DNA of 64,000 bases from Lepisosteus oculatus (lineage: Eukaryota > Chordata > Actinopteri > Semionotiformes > Lepisosteidae), in the NCBI RefSeq assembly GCF_040954835.1, contig NC_090698.1:1300501-1364500 (forward strand), written 5' to 3'. A program made the position numbers and the translations under genes. Each line of letters starts with the position of its first letter. Position 1 is the first letter of the stretch. Under the pieces are notes generated by a model. It was not told where the DNA came from. It saw only the letters and a list, made by a program, of their open reading frames with translations, and made no database searches. This document shows positions 22,801 to 34,683 of this stretch, piece after piece.

Positions 22801-24693
22801 CGAATCTTTGCTCAGAACATGTTTGTCTACAGGCTCAGTCACCAGGAGGACAGCTGAGGTCTGGACTATAGATTGATACTTTATTGATCCCATGAGGGAA
22901 ATTGCAGAATCTATACTGCCAGGACTCAGTGGAGTGAGAGGTGTGATTTTTAATCAGTACACACAGCACATCAGGAAGCCATAGTGCAGAACCACAGATG
23001 AACTGGGTCCGGTGAGCACAATGTCTGAAGCGCAATCCTCTCTCATAACCCTGCAGAACTGATACCCCGTACCCCGAGCTCCCAGGAGTCCTTGCTGTCG
23101 AGGGGGTGCAGTTCCCCTGAGAGTCCCTCAGCCAGAACTGCTGGTCGCACACCTCCCTCCCCCACATCAGGATCACGGACACTCAGGGGAACCCTGGCAC
23201 AGTGGCTGTGGGTCCTCTCCAGCCTCCTACGATCTCACCCCGAGTCAGGAGAGAGGCACAGTCGAAGCTCACGGAGAGACCTGTGTCAAGCTCCCTGCGT
23301 GCTCTGGGTCAGAGTCATCTCCCCATCCTTGAGGCTCCAGTGAAAAGCGGTCAATTTGGGACTTTGCCTTTACACAGAGAACTGTGGGTGTCTGGATCAA
23401 ACGCCACACTGCAGATGAAACAGCAGCTTCACATTCACGGCTGCAAAATTCCCAAAACAATCAGAGCACAGCCTCCTTGCTTACTGACATCACTGGTCAG
23501 TGGCAACAAGTTATGCAGAGAAAGTTACGCGTCTCTGTAACACCTAAATGAAAGCGTTCATTTCCCTGTGTGCACATGTACAGCTGAAGCCCGTACCCCT
23601 GTGCTGCTTGCAGGGACCCCAGATCTTTGGCTTGGCCACCGAGCCCGTTAGCGAGGGCACTATACCAGTCAGCGGCTGACTGCTTCAGACACCCACACCC
23701 CTGTGTGTGAAGAAGCGCCTGCTTTGCTCTGTTTTCAGTGCACTCCCCGACGGTTTCATTACTAAACTACATTTTGCATTTTGTGACTGAAGCATGAAAA
23801 TTAAGATCACCTGCTGTTCTACGCACAACCTACGGCTTTGATACAGCAGCGTGCTGCTCGGGGCTCGGACTGTCACCTCATGATCTGTTCTGCCGTTAGC
23901 TTGAGCAAAGTACAAGTATAACCCTCCCACCAACCCAAACCTAACCAGCAGATTCAGCCGATATTCTCCTGTCGACCAGAGCTTTAACGACACGTTTTGT
24001 GATTGCAGACAGCGAGCTCATACAGCAACAGGGCGCTTTACGTCAGAAGGAAGTTACAACCACGTTATCGGCGAGCACCACGTGTTACTCGAGTGCCGGC
24101 GGCTGTCTGTCTCTCAGTTTAACGCGTCTGGGGCGGAAGACCGGTGCCGTTACTGCGACTTCCCACTGCGTGTTGACAGCTGAGCTGGTCACCTCGCCGA
24201 CCGACCGCAAAAGGTCCCAAACGGCACAGTTTTAAACGCCACCCCGACCCGCAGCCTCTCAGTAACTCCCCACTTCCACGCACCAACGTGACGCGACCCA
24301 CAGCCGCGACCCTGCTGGAAAACTCCCGTGTGTCCGGGACAGATCCACCTGAGGCCAGACACCTGCGAATTGCCTTGATACAGAGGTCTGACCTAGAGGC
24401 TGCTGTGCGCTCAGGGTTTCGCTGAACACGCTTTCCCGTCTCATCCTACCGGCTGAACGGGGCTTTTTTATTCAAACTGAAGTCCCGCCACCCTGCATAC
24501 CTGTCAGCCACAGGGACGGGCCGCGTACCTGCCCCCCTCCCCACGCCTTAGGAGTTGTATCACCTCCCTTAAACGCCCTTACTCTTTTTTTATTTTTACC
24601 TTTAAAGTATTTATTCGCCTTCTCCTTGAGCTCCTCGGCGCTCCGCTCCGCCTCCGCCATCTTCCTACTGCCGCTATCCGTTGCGTCCGCCAT
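13806..24693 (-). CDS. ppp5c: Serine/threonine-protein phosphatase 5 (PP5), TPR-containing
   Basis: Thirteen exons: 24600-24693, 21874-22115, 21299-21446, 20443-20564, 19954-20019, 18886-18984, 17801-17906, 17212-17354, 16732-16819, 15712-15752, 14646-14824, 14237-14318 and 13806-13868. All have GT/AG borders with matched phases (1473 nt, 490 aa; human 499). N-terminal TPR repeats at about 20-120 dock HSP90. The PPP catalytic domain carries GDTHGQ (D233, H235), GDFVDRG (D262, R266), GNHE (N294, H295), H343 and H418, each at the human position minus nine, so both metal sites are intact. The C-terminal helix ends [11 protein letters not shown], the autoinhibitory segment. PP5 dephosphorylates HSP90 clients in the cytosol and nucleus. 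An alternative start at M12 also has a good Kozak context. Several introns carry minisatellites. Confidence 0.98.
13945..14165 (+). repeat. Minisatellite in ppp5c intron 12
   Basis: About five units of roughly 37 bp read 'cacacccacaccgatcccca' followed by 'gagagagacagacacaga', ending 70 bp from exon 12. Confidence 0.92.
14507..14635 (+). repeat. Short minisatellite in ppp5c intron 11
   Basis: A unit of about 55 bp containing 'cctgtctatctgagacaggc' and 'ccgggccagcaccaggcgga' is repeated a little more than twice. It ends about 10 bp before the exon 11 splice donor. Confidence 0.88.
14830..15670 (+). repeat. Large minisatellite filling ppp5c intron 10
   Basis: About 840 bp of 25- and 35-bp units share 'gagaggcggggtcaatacag' followed by 'gcagagagaggag'. 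Variants alternate 'ggggtc' with 'ggggcc' and insert 'tgaacacagg'. The array occupies nearly the whole intron between exons 10 and 11. It is stop-free in plus-strand frames, which gives spurious long ORFs. Confidence 0.96.
15823..16055 (-). mobile_element. 5S-derived SINE, 3' portion
   Basis: On the minus strand the copy runs from the body block to the tail (plus-strand 'tatagcgcttttctggacac'). The 5S head is absent. It lies in ppp5c intron 9. Confidence 0.75.
17018..17180 (+). repeat. Minisatellite in ppp5c intron 8
   Basis: About four diverged units of 42-46 bp are built on 'gagtctgtccggctgtggac' and 'tgtgctggacgcagagtgtg'. The array ends about 30 bp before the exon 8 donor. Confidence 0.88.
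18148..18443 (-). mobile_element. tRNA-derived SINE
   Basis: Read on the minus strand, an A-box-like TGGCTCAGGATCTGCGCC and a B-box-like GGTTCAAATCC at the head are followed by a body with GGGCCCCTGAGCAAGGCCCT and an AT-rich TAATAA tail. A second copy is at 28120-28362. It lies in ppp5c intron 6. Confidence 0.75.
18447..18500 (+). mobile_element. Penelope-like element 3' tail fragment
   Basis: The segment 'cacctgaagaaggctccaca' through 'aataaacctttacttttcct' matches the tails at 48302, 55911 and 63376. It is directly joined to the tRNA-derived SINE. Confidence 0.55.
18635..18770 (-). mobile_element. Second tRNA-derived SINE type
   Basis: On the minus strand GGTTGGGGCTCCGGACTC resembles an A box and GGTTCACAACC a B box. 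A tail with AAATACCCAGCTACCCAGCTG follows. A related plus-strand copy is at 33990-34150. It lies in ppp5c intron 6. Confidence 0.6.
19556..19790 (+). mobile_element. CR1/L2-like LINE 3' fragment
   Basis: Degraded reverse-transcriptase C-terminal sequence includes 'atatttaaaatcctcaaagc' and 'tacacaaagggtggtggggg'. It lies in ppp5c intron 5. Confidence 0.55.
20580..20795 (+). repeat. Minisatellite in ppp5c intron 3
   Basis: Units of about 48 bp combine 'ggaggacagcagagggggaa' and 'gggaggacaggacaggggac' in about four copies. The array begins roughly 16 bp upstream of the exon 4 acceptor. Confidence 0.9.
22865..23000 (-). repeat. Dispersed fish repeat with TTTATTGATCC motif
   Basis: The segment 'gatactttattgatcccatg' plus 'agggaaattgcag' is a common interspersed motif in fish genomes. 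A related piece lies at 61440-61490. It is in ppp5c intron 1; the class is uncertain. Confidence 0.45.
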
Positions 24694-24933
24694 TGCCGCC
24701 AGGCTACGGTCGCAAAGATTTCCCAGCTTTTGTGTTTCGCTCGCCCGAGCTCACGTCAACCGCACTGCCGCAAACTGCCGGGCAACGGGCGCCATTTTGG
24801 CTCAAAGGCGGGGCGCGGCTGGCTTCGCAAAGTATGCGCATCTCGGAGCCGTAATGGAGGACAGAAGGTTTCAGTTTCCTTTGGACTGAGAAGGGAAACG
24901 TCTGTCATCCATATGTAATCGCCCCGACGTCAT
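24653..24933 (-). promoter_or_regulatory. ppp5c promoter/first-exon regulatory motifs
   Basis: An AAGATGGCGG YY1-type motif overlaps codons 11-13 (minus strand, about 24653-24662). A second, AAAATGGCGCC, lies at about 24790-24800, and a GACGTCAT CRE-like octamer at 24926-24933. The region is GC-rich, as expected for a housekeeping gene. Confidence 0.4.
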
Positions 24934-25439
24934 AGTGTCTGGAAAGGAGTAGAAGGTTCTTTTTCTTACGTGCGTGTGTTCGTATTCTAGCCGATAAACA
25001 ATTTTAGATTTTAACTGTTTTAATACTGAAACCGAAGGCTTGTGTCAGTTCCTGTTTTTTCAAGAGCTTCAGACACATTAGCATCACGCTGTACACGTTT
25101 TGTTACTTTTATTCTTTCAAGAAAAGTATCGGCTTCCAGATTCCCACAACCAGTGACCAGTTATAAAATCATCACTGTATTGTTTCCACTTTTTAGTGAA
25201 TCTATAAGCTCATCACAAGATGAGAAGAGTGCTGTGGAAGACTAAATTTACATTTTTAAAACAACTCAACAGAGTCTCTGTAAATGGATTTGGGCTTTAA
25301 ATTCCACAGAAGCTGTACGGCACACCAGATGCTCTACGGAGTTTCTGAAATTTTATCTTTAGCAGGAGAAAGCCAGACTTAACTCACATTAAGAAATGGA
25401 CTACACCGTCACAATAAGTATTTAAATTATAGTCATTCG

Positions 25440-25680
25440 GAGCATGACTATTGAGAGCTTTATCCTTCAGTGAACACATATCAGAGGACACAATTGGCAG
25501 CTGCAGGGAAGTGCATTTAAAACTCAGAAAAGGCAGCACTTCTTAACACAACGAGTGGTGGGAGTGTGGAACACGATGCCCAGCCATTGTTGTTGACGTT
25601 GATACACTGGCTTCTCTCCAGAACATCTGGATGTTATTCTGGAATCAATTAGCTATTAGCAAATAGCTCGTACACGGCAG
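25440..25680 (+). mobile_element. CR1/L2-like LINE 3' fragment
   Basis: The degraded C-terminal block includes 'cacttcttaacacaacgagt' and 'ggtgggagtgtggaac', matching the FTQ-VVGVWN region of other copies here. Confidence 0.5.
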
Positions 25681-27189
25681 CCAGACTGTTCCTCTCATTG
25701 ACAGGATGTCTTCTGTTCCTATTCTTGAGCAGAGGTACCTCAACATCTGTTCTAAACTTCACTGGAAGCCAGTGCAGTATACTGAGGAGGGGAGTTAAGT
25801 GCTGACGTAGAGTATGGATTCATCACACGTCACAGTGTTCTAGACGTACAGAAGCCTACTCGGTGCCTTATAAAGTATTCCAGTAAGTATTAAATATGGC
25901 CCGTGTCACTGTTTCAGAATCAGAGAAGCAGAGTAGGGTCTTAATCTAGCAGTGTCATCCTTGGAGTGCTCCAAATGTCAACTGCATATGACAACACAGT
26001 CATGAGTAACTCTGAGGTTTCTGACTCTCATCAACACTTAATAACGGCAATATTATTGTTTTTCATCTCACTGGTATCGTAATTGGACAGTGGCGCTTCA
26101 CGGAAACAACAGTACAGCAGACGTTGCATCATTATATTAACCCTTTATTTAGTGAAAGTAGCCAGATCTTTCTGACAGCAGTTTGTAAGCAGTTACTGAG
26201 GAGTCACTGCTTTTCACACGTGAATATAATCAAGGTATAAGCCAGATATATTATATTCCCATATCTGGAAGACGTGAATTTTCGTTCATCGGTAGCTTTT
26301 ACGTATTCCAGAAGGACTTGCAACGTAGACCAGGGTCAAGAGAAACATGCGGCTCTTTGTCGGCAGAGGGCAGCACAGCTGTATGCAGCAAGCACGTGAA
26401 CGCGAAGGAACCTCTCGTTCTGTAAGTGCGTGCAGACGGCAGCAGTGTGATAAAAAGCTCTTTAAATAACCGCTTCAGAAGCAATATAAATTGCATCACG
26501 CATGAAAACTAACAGAAATTTAGAGAACGTTTTCACCTGATTTGCAAGGAAGCCCACTAAGAATCAGTATCCTTCCCATTAAAAATATTGAAAAACGGAA
26601 CAATTTCTGCAAAACCAATACTTTGTGGTCGAGAGGCGCGATGTATAACCCCTCACGCAGGCGCTCTGTGAAGTCCATCCATTCTTCCACACAGACACGG
26701 TGTCACTGGTGTTGGAGACACGCTATATCCCCGGCGGGAGACGGGCTGTCTCGCGTGGGACAGCAGAGCTGCTGGGTCAGGTCGGAGGCGACCGTGTCTC
26801 CTGGTGCCCCTTCCGGCCCGCCCGACACCCCGAGCGCAGACCTGCTTGGAAACAAACTGATAAAAGCCGGTCGGGTTTCAGGCTGGCGATCGATGCCGCT
26901 CGTCAGCCGCGCGCCGGTGTGGGTGTCAGCCCCGGGCTCGCGTTGCCGGCACAGTATCGACGTGTTGCCGATCTCTATCGCACTTCCCCTGTCTTATCGG
27001 CCCCCGCTGCCTGCCCTGCTGCTGAATAAATCATGACCGCTTCCTGTCGCATCCCTTCTTCGAAATAAATAAATAAGACCAAACGGGAGGGACAAAAGAT
27101 CTTTCAGAATCAAATTTAACCTCCCCAGCCAAGCGCACCCGTCCAGACTGAACCTGCTTTATAACATCGTCCTTCTTAACATCCAGTTT

Positions 27190-27490
27190 AGAAAGAAGCT
27201 GTTACTCCCCGGGACACGCAGGACGATTCACGGACGGGCTAAAGGAACTGAATCTCTTTTGCCCCGGCAAAGCAGAGATTGCGACTCTCGGTACAAATCT
27301 TTAACATCCAGGCAGAGTACTGAGAAAGTCAACCCCTCCCCTGCCAGGCTACTGGCGCAGTGAAAGAAGACTACAGGAGGAAAACAACAGGAAGCACACT
27401 CAGCACTGGGAAATAACAGGCGCTTCTTTACTCAGAGAGTTGTGGGTGTCTGGAACAACCCACCCCGGCCTCGAACGCTGTTGAGATCAT
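27190..27490 (+). mobile_element. CR1/L2-like LINE 3' fragment
   Basis: The sequence 'aaaggaactgaatctctttt', encoding a KELNLF-like motif, is followed downstream by 'ctttactcagagagttgtgg' and 'gtgtctggaac'. It is heavily degraded. Confidence 0.6.
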
Positions 27491-28119
27491 TAACCTTTTG
27501 ATGACCAGACAAACAAAACGTGCCAAACTTACATTTATAACCTGCAGGAAATAAACCGAATGATGGCCGAGGGGAGATGGGGAGCACAGCTATCATCTGC
27601 GCACATAAATGACTAGCAATACTAGATCGCAGATTGCTTCTAAAAGTGCTTCTAAATTCAATATTCTTAATGTTCAAAGACACAGAGATGTTACCCAGAA
27701 GCCCTTGACACAACTCTGCCCACAGTCGCTCGAGACTGGGGTTGTCATAGCCAAGGAGTGTGAAATTGCTGATGTTGATCCGTCAGAAGAGCAATAAAAT
27801 TGAAGCAAGAACAATAATAACAGACCAGTAAGTCAGACTTCTGTTACAAATAAGGTGTCACAAAACGACTGGATTCTGGATCGGATCAATTAGCCCTAAT
27901 TAATGGCCCAATTGCCCAGGGGGCAAGATGAGCCTCCTCTCGTTTGTGACCTGTGGAATAAATAAGCCTGAAATTCCCATCAGGCTGATGTGATCGGGTG
28001 AATGACCTGGAAACTGGGGCATGCTGGCAAATACTGTATCAGTGACAAGATGACAGATTTGGAATAATAATGCCACTGCTTAGTCTTAAAAGTATTGTAA
28101 TTATGTAGCACACATAACA

Positions 28120-28362
28120 TAACATCACTTTATTAGCTCTATACGATTTCTTGCAGACCCCAGCTTGTTCTCCATGAGACACACAGACAGGGGGAGAAGC
28201 TTGGGGTCAGAGCGCAGGGTCAGCCATTGTACAGTGTTCCTGGAGCAGCTGGAGTTAAGGGCCTTGCTCAGGGGCCCAACAGAGTGGGATTCCTCTGCCG
28301 GCTGTGGGATTTGAACCGGCAACCTTCCAGCCACAGGCGCAGATCCTGAGCCACAGAGTTTC
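28120..28362 (-). mobile_element. tRNA-derived SINE
   Basis: Same family and orientation as 18148-18443. The B-box-like GGTTCAAATCC and the body are well conserved; the head is slightly truncated. Confidence 0.72.
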
Positions 28363-30741
28363 CTCCCCTTTCCTTTTTTCACAAGTGCCACGACTCAGGG
28401 ATGCCTCCTCTTCCCTGCCTGGATGGCAGAGAGGGGGCAGCCGCTGAGAGCAGGAAGATGGGGAGAAAGCCAGGCCAGCCCCAGGCTTCAGGAGACTTCA
28501 GAGGCCTAGGTTTTAGGAATGGCTTGTTTTGAACACCGGTGGAGAATCTCCTTCTCTGGACTGAGAGCAGTCACTGAACAGCAGGGGTTGTGATATTTCC
28601 TGAAAGTTCCACAGAATCAGGTTCAATAATGAGCAAGTGCTCCAGACCAACTACTCACCCTGTAGTGAACAAGCCTCCCCTCTCCCTTTGCAATCTCAGT
28701 TTAAGATGAAAAAGGTTTCAATCCTTCATCCTGTGTGTGGCACTGCCCTGTAGTGCCTGCCCTGGGTTTGCATGACTCTACAGAGAGAGCCAATCTGTTG
28801 AAAAGTAGATGGTGAAACGACTCACTCTGACCTGGGTCTTGTACACCGTTGCCACGTCTCAGCTGTATCACACTTAGCCTGTGGGACTCAGATGGCTGCG
28901 CGACGCTCTTTTATGTCCCCCTGCACGTTGTTCCCAGGTGGCTTCAAGAAACCTTTCTGGCGTTTTCTTTTCCTGGAACCTCAGGTGAAATAATTTTAAA
29001 AGCCAACGGAGAAGCATGAAAACAAAAATCGTGTTATAATGAAACACTACAACAGAAACTAAACGACAGGCTAGAAAAAAACATAGAGGGCACTTTCATC
29101 AGACATTAGTGACAAAACTAAAACCTGGTGTTTATTCTGAGATCAGGCGAAAGCTGTGAGACGTTTCTCTGTACGGTGCAATTTCGCACTTACAGCAGGG
29201 CCTCATGCACACAAAACATGAAGGAGACCCGACAGATAACACCTCCCAAACTCTTGAACCAGGAAGTGCACGTCCGAGGGCTTGGCATGCCGTGCGCCCC
29301 AGACTGGGGCTGACGTGCCTGTGTGTATCAGATCTCTCCCTGCCAGTGTCAGACAATGAGCTATTGTGTGCAGACTACATGTCCCTGGTGTTTCAGAGCG
29401 CAGCCCTGCACAAAGCAGTAAACACATGTCTGCACTGACCTCAGATCCGGGAGATTAATTTAAGCAGTGGTGCCAAATTGCAGCTCAGGTGGACTGAGCT
29501 TATCAGCAGAGGGTGCCACTCCTTCTTTCCCACCAGCCCGTGTCCCGTTTTTGATTGAGTTTTTTTTAATTAATTTCAAATTGGGAATCATTTAGCTCCC
29601 ATGGTGCTGAGCCCCAGAGAAAGCGGAGGCCCGCAGCCCTGACCCCCTTTGAGGTCAAAGGTCACCGTTTCAGCACATGTGGCCAGGCAGCAAAGGGAAA
29701 CCTGACATGACAGCAAGGGGTCTGTCCTGCATCGAACCTTTACATCATGACTCTCTCTCTCCTATTTGTGCCCCCAGAATTAGGACAAGTTACCCCTGCA
29801 GCTCCAAAACTAGACATTTCGTTCTTGGAAATCCATTCTTGCAGGAAACAACAGCTCTTTCAGGAACGCTTGCCAGTATCCGTCTGGAACAGAACATCCT
29901 GCCCAAACAACGCCCTTGACGGAGCAGTCGTGACGGAGTGAAACACTGGAATTATTTGCGATTCCTTATTTAAAGAGAGCCGTGGCTACACGGCGCTTTT
30001 GTCGGCAGTTGGTTTCCACGCTGTGGCGCACTACGCGGCCGTTACACCGGACAGCCCAGCACGCCTGAGCCGACATGACTCCAGTCCCGCTGCTGGAGCT
30101 GCTCCTGCGCCACCGGCCCCGGACAGGGGAGCAGCGGGGCTGCAGAAACACTGACGGCGGGGGGACCCGGCGCAGGGACGCGCCGCGGAGGGACGCGGGA
30201 GCGCGCCTCAGGGAGAGTGACGGGGCACGCGGAGCAGGAGCTGCACCTTGAACGCGCTGGATGTCTGAGACGGATTGAGTTTCACGCTCACAGGAAGAAA
30301 AGCTCCCCTTTCTCACTATAAAACCCCAAGCATCGGGGTGATGTTTCCTCGAGCCTGAGTGATATATGCCCTCCATATCCTTATCAGGCCAGTGGGGCTA
30401 GGCGCAAGGTGCTGAGGATGATGTAATGGGGCGATTAGGCTTTGAACGGAGGAAGGGGGGAGGGCGGCGAGTTTCACAGAGCGAAGTTCTCCGAGCCCCG
30501 GGGGTACAGCTGAAGGTGAGACGCGGACCTGCACGCCTGGCAGGTGGGGGGGCCGAGTCCTCGAGGCGCGCACGTGCGCGCTTCGTCAGCGGCTTGTGTC
30601 GCGCGGAGAGCCCGCTGTTTTGGCTCGGGAGGAAACGGTTTTGGACATTAACGTCGTTGTTTTCGGAGAAAAAAAAATATTCCTTTTAATTGGAAAATTC
30701 TACCTAAGACGCAGAACGGAACTTATTCAGAAGATCAAAAG

Positions 30742-30840
30742 AAACACAACGTTGTGTTTTCTTTCTTCTCTTTTCCGCAGGAATCAGCCTTTACTTGCTC
30801 CTGTGCAGCCTAGGCGTGCTGACGCAGCTCCCCACCTGAG
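30742..30840 (+). mobile_element. Penelope-like element 3' tail
   Basis: The sequence reads 'aacgttgtgttttctttctt', then 'cctttacttgctcctgtgca', then 'tgctgacgcagctccccacc'. This is the long form of the tail, also seen at 63376-63485. Confidence 0.6.
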
Positions 30841-30974
30841 GTCGGAGGTCACACAGCAAGCTCATGAGCACGCTGTCCTGCAGTCGCTGAAGCTCCAAAG
30901 CGCTGTGCGAAGGGCACCTGTGTGATACAAGGATGTCGTTGTTACAAGACGGTGGGGCTTAACAGCATGGCTGG

Positions 30975-31320
30975 GCAGCTTGTTTCAGACTCCCACACCC
31001 CTTTGTGTAAAGTTGGTCTCAGTTGCAAATGCAAGCTCTACATTTGTATCTCCTGGTTTGTGTTTCACTAGCGATTCAGTGAGGTGAGTACTCTAATGCC
31101 CTGAAAGGATTTTGAAATGTTGAATGGCTTCCTGGTCTTCTCTGCCCAAGCCTCAATAGATCCTGTCTTTCACCTGCACGCCTATCACTCCTCTCTGTGC
31201 TGGTTCCACAGCTGCAATCTCTATTCTGGAACTGGCTAGAGTGGAGAAAATGCACTGACACCGCGCAGTGATCTGCAGCTCTGTTAACTGACAAGCACCT
31301 TTCTCAAGCACAGAACTGTC
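30975..31320 (-). mobile_element. CR1/L2-like LINE 3' fragment
   Basis: The antisense FTQ-GVGVW block ('ctcccacacccctttgtgta' on the plus strand) is followed by degraded reverse-transcriptase sequence. Confidence 0.5.
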
Positions 31321-33989
31321 AGATTTTTTGCCTGGCTGGAGAGGAGACCACAGATTTCAAACCCACAATTTGTTATGACGGGGTGTCTTAGAAACAGTGT
31401 GCTGTATAGTGGAAATCCTGCTCCATGAGAAACGTACACAAAGCTAGGCATGAAAACGGTTCCTCAGTAGGCTACGACTCCAGCACCATAAAACAAGTTC
31501 CTCCTGAACTCCTGTACCCTCTTCACAAGAATCTCCTCATTCCCACAAGGCAAACGACTCTACAACCTCCTCGAGAAGGGCAATTAATTAAGACAGGTTG
31601 TCTTTTATTTTTTTTAATGTAGCTGTAAGCAGAGCTCCTGAGCAGCTGGTGACCTCTGACCTCTCACGGCTGTCATCACACCCTGACGGGTGTGGGCTCA
31701 GGTTACAACGACAAACATGTCTGCAGCCTTCGCCAGACACGAGCCACGAGAGAGAGGGAATGAAACGGAGAGTCGGACAGAAGGAGGGAGGAGAGAGAGT
31801 GCAAGAGCACACCCAGACAGCACTGAGACTGTTCAAGCGCAAGAGCAGGTCAAACGCCAGCCTTGCATGTGACATGGCGTCAGGCTGTGCTCAGTTTTAT
31901 TCAGGGTATTTTGCCGCACAACATTTTTGTGTCGTCTGTAACAGGTGTACGATGGCTCAAAACTGTCCTTTCCAGGATGTTTGGCCCCCTGCTTCATTCC
32001 TGATGACTTGTTTTGTCATTCACATAGAAGATGAAAGAAAAAGAAGCGAAATTAAATCACAGACTGGTGGCACTGTGAAGAGCTCAGAGGTGTCTGACAG
32101 TTTGGATCCGTCGGTTTTCCCAGCGGAACAAAATACCTTTGAAGAAGAGGAGGCTGTTCAGCCCTTTCAGCTCGTTGGGTAGTTTGTAGCTCATTGATCC
32201 GTGGTCTCGGTCTGCGTGTACCACACTCCCACCACTCTTTGTGTAAAGATGGGCTTCCCGTTCTTATTAGAGAATCTCACCCTGCCATTCATTGAAAGAA
32301 GACCGGGAGCAGCTATTGGAGATGTTACACTAAAGGTCCACTTTCAGCCACTGTGACCCACACTCCACCCCCACACTGTCCCACACCGTACAGAAACCAG
32401 CTTCCACATCCTCCATCCAGGGGGTCAGGACATGCCACCGAACCAGATGGCTCCCTCGCGCCCTGCCTCAGCCGAGCTTCGCTTGGGAGGGCTGTGATAA
32501 AGCGCCTGTCAGCACATCTGGCTGCATCAATAATTCAGCAGCCTTTTAAACGGCAGTTTGTTGCCGATATCGATCGCTCCCCCGGCTGTAATTAATACTT
32601 TAAGTAAATTTGTTTTTTCAGAGCACTGCTCAGAGGTGTCGGATTTTGAGTAGTCTGTAAAAACAGCGGTGTACTGTTTGAGTCTCACAGAGCGGGCTGG
32701 AGGCGGGGGGGGGCAGCAGTCACCCTCTGGGAAGCCTGCCCGCGCCAACTCGCCCCAGGCCTGCTCCTCGGTCACGCGTCCAGGACGACTGCAACGCCTC
32801 TTCCCTTCCGCTGGCTTCACTGTGTCAGCCTGGGCCGGGCAACACTCATCGAGCCCAACACTTAGAAGAGGAATCCAGCGGAATCTGAAGCTGAAGCTGA
32901 AGCATAGGGCACACAGGGGCTATCAGGCCCGTCCTGTCTCACCCTTGAGCGAGAGTCACCCCTGACTCCAGCAGCCAGTTACGCCCTGCTCCCTGGGAGC
33001 TCCTGGCCACGTTCCACAAAATCGGCACACCTGGGTTCGAACCAGCAACGGCCAGAACACACCCTGCGCCCCTGGGCCTGGTGTCGGAACACGCCACCCG
33101 TCAGCGCTCCCCCCCCGGGGGTCCTGCTCAATAATTCATGGCGAGGAAGCGTCTGTGGATGAGGTCATCGTCTCCCGACAGCCCTCCCGGTCTCCGTGCT
33201 GGAGGCTCTAGCGCCTGCTAGAGTCGACTCCGCCCTGCCAGCGTGTGAAGATGTGCTGCACACACACAGAGCTCAACCCCTCAGCCCCGTCCCTCCCCTC
33301 TATCCCTGCGGAAGGCAATCCCGAAGAACTGGGACATTTGCAGTCATCTATGCAAAAGTATAATAAGACATGTATATACACGTATATGTGTCTCTAAACT
33401 GCAGACCAAGGCTTCTCAGCTCTATTGTGTACCTTCTGCAGCAGTGCCACAGCCCACTGGTGGAGAATCGCTGCCTTCCCCACGGCCCACGTGCCAGGGT
33501 ACTCCCAGGGGCAGGAGTGGATGAGCCAGCGGGAGAGAGAAGCGCAGCTAGAGACAGCACTGGTTCTGCCCCAGGCAGCCCCTGAGCGCCGCCCACCTGG
33601 GGGCGGAGTGGAGTAGCAGTGTCCACAGCTCTCTGGACACTGGACAGTTGAACTCGCAGATGAGCTTGTCGCTTGGACTGGGGCTTCGCCCTCTCTGTCA
33701 ATAGAGAAGGGCACTAAAAGGGAGTCTTTGCACACCAGTGTGTTCGGGATTTTCACTCCAGGATTGTAAGTGAAGCAGTACTTATGGGGAGGCAGGACGG
33801 GGATCCCCTATCGAACAGCAGCCACCCCCATCGCTTCCTTCTGCTGTACTGTACTGCTACATTATACTGGAGCTGAAGACGGGGATCCAGGAATAACAGA
33901 CCTCCTCGCACTCATCCCCAGGGCAAGCTCTGCACTGATAACATGCAATGAAAGCGATGTACTGCTCGTTACAGAAGTAGCAAGTGATG

Positions 33990-34150
33990 GGGCCTCTCTG
34001 CTAGAACACGCTTGGAGCAGCAGCCAAGACTGGAGTCCCAGCTGGAGGATTGTGGGTTTAAATCTCAGATGAGACACTGTTGCTGCACCCTTGAGCAAGA
34101 ACCTTCCCTCAAACAGCTCTAATAAAATACACAGCTGTATTAACGGGTGC
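33990..34150 (+). mobile_element. Second-type tRNA-derived SINE
   Basis: A B-box-like GTGGGTTTAAATCT, then 'gcacccttgagcaagaacct', then 'acacagctgtattaacgggt' match the family at 18635-18770. Confidence 0.6.
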
Positions 34151-34677
34151 GAATATAATTCACTTTGGATATCCGAGTCGGCAAAACATGTAGCACGTCC
34201 TGCATTGTTTGTGACCAGGACTGCAACAGAGCAGACGTACTTTACAGCCTACTCACAGAGTTTGTGTTCTCCTGAGTTCTGCAGGTGCACGGCAGCAGAG
34301 GCGATGAGGCTACAAACCAGGTCCTGTAACAAGCTTGCCGAGTCATTTTAATGAACCGTTAAGAGACGTTTCAGAAAGAAAATATGATCAGATGCAAGAA
34401 AGTGACCAAGAACAAAGATGCGTGAATAATATTTTTCCACCAACTTGTCAGGCTTTTTTCTCCAGAGCCAAAATAGTCCTAAAATGCGGAAAAAAAAACA
34501 TGTTGGGTGATATATTCGTCCCACGTCCCAGATTAATCTGGCCCAAAGCAGGAGAAACGCGTGTTAAAACTGGAGTCTGACCAAAGCTATAAAACACTGG
34601 AGTGACCACACATGCAGATGACAATGGTGGACATGTTCATACATTAAAAACAAACACTTGCTTTGTCTGTACATACA

Positions 34678-34683
34678 TTTATT
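34678..34683 (-). terminator. snrpd2 polyadenylation signal
   Basis: The minus strand reads AATAAA 82 bp after the stop codon, a typical distance for a short snRNP-gene 3' UTR. Confidence 0.65.

Noticed and set aside
33010-33090. GGTTCGAACC box suggesting a tRNA
   Set aside because: No cloverleaf can be drawn; it is probably a degraded SINE head.
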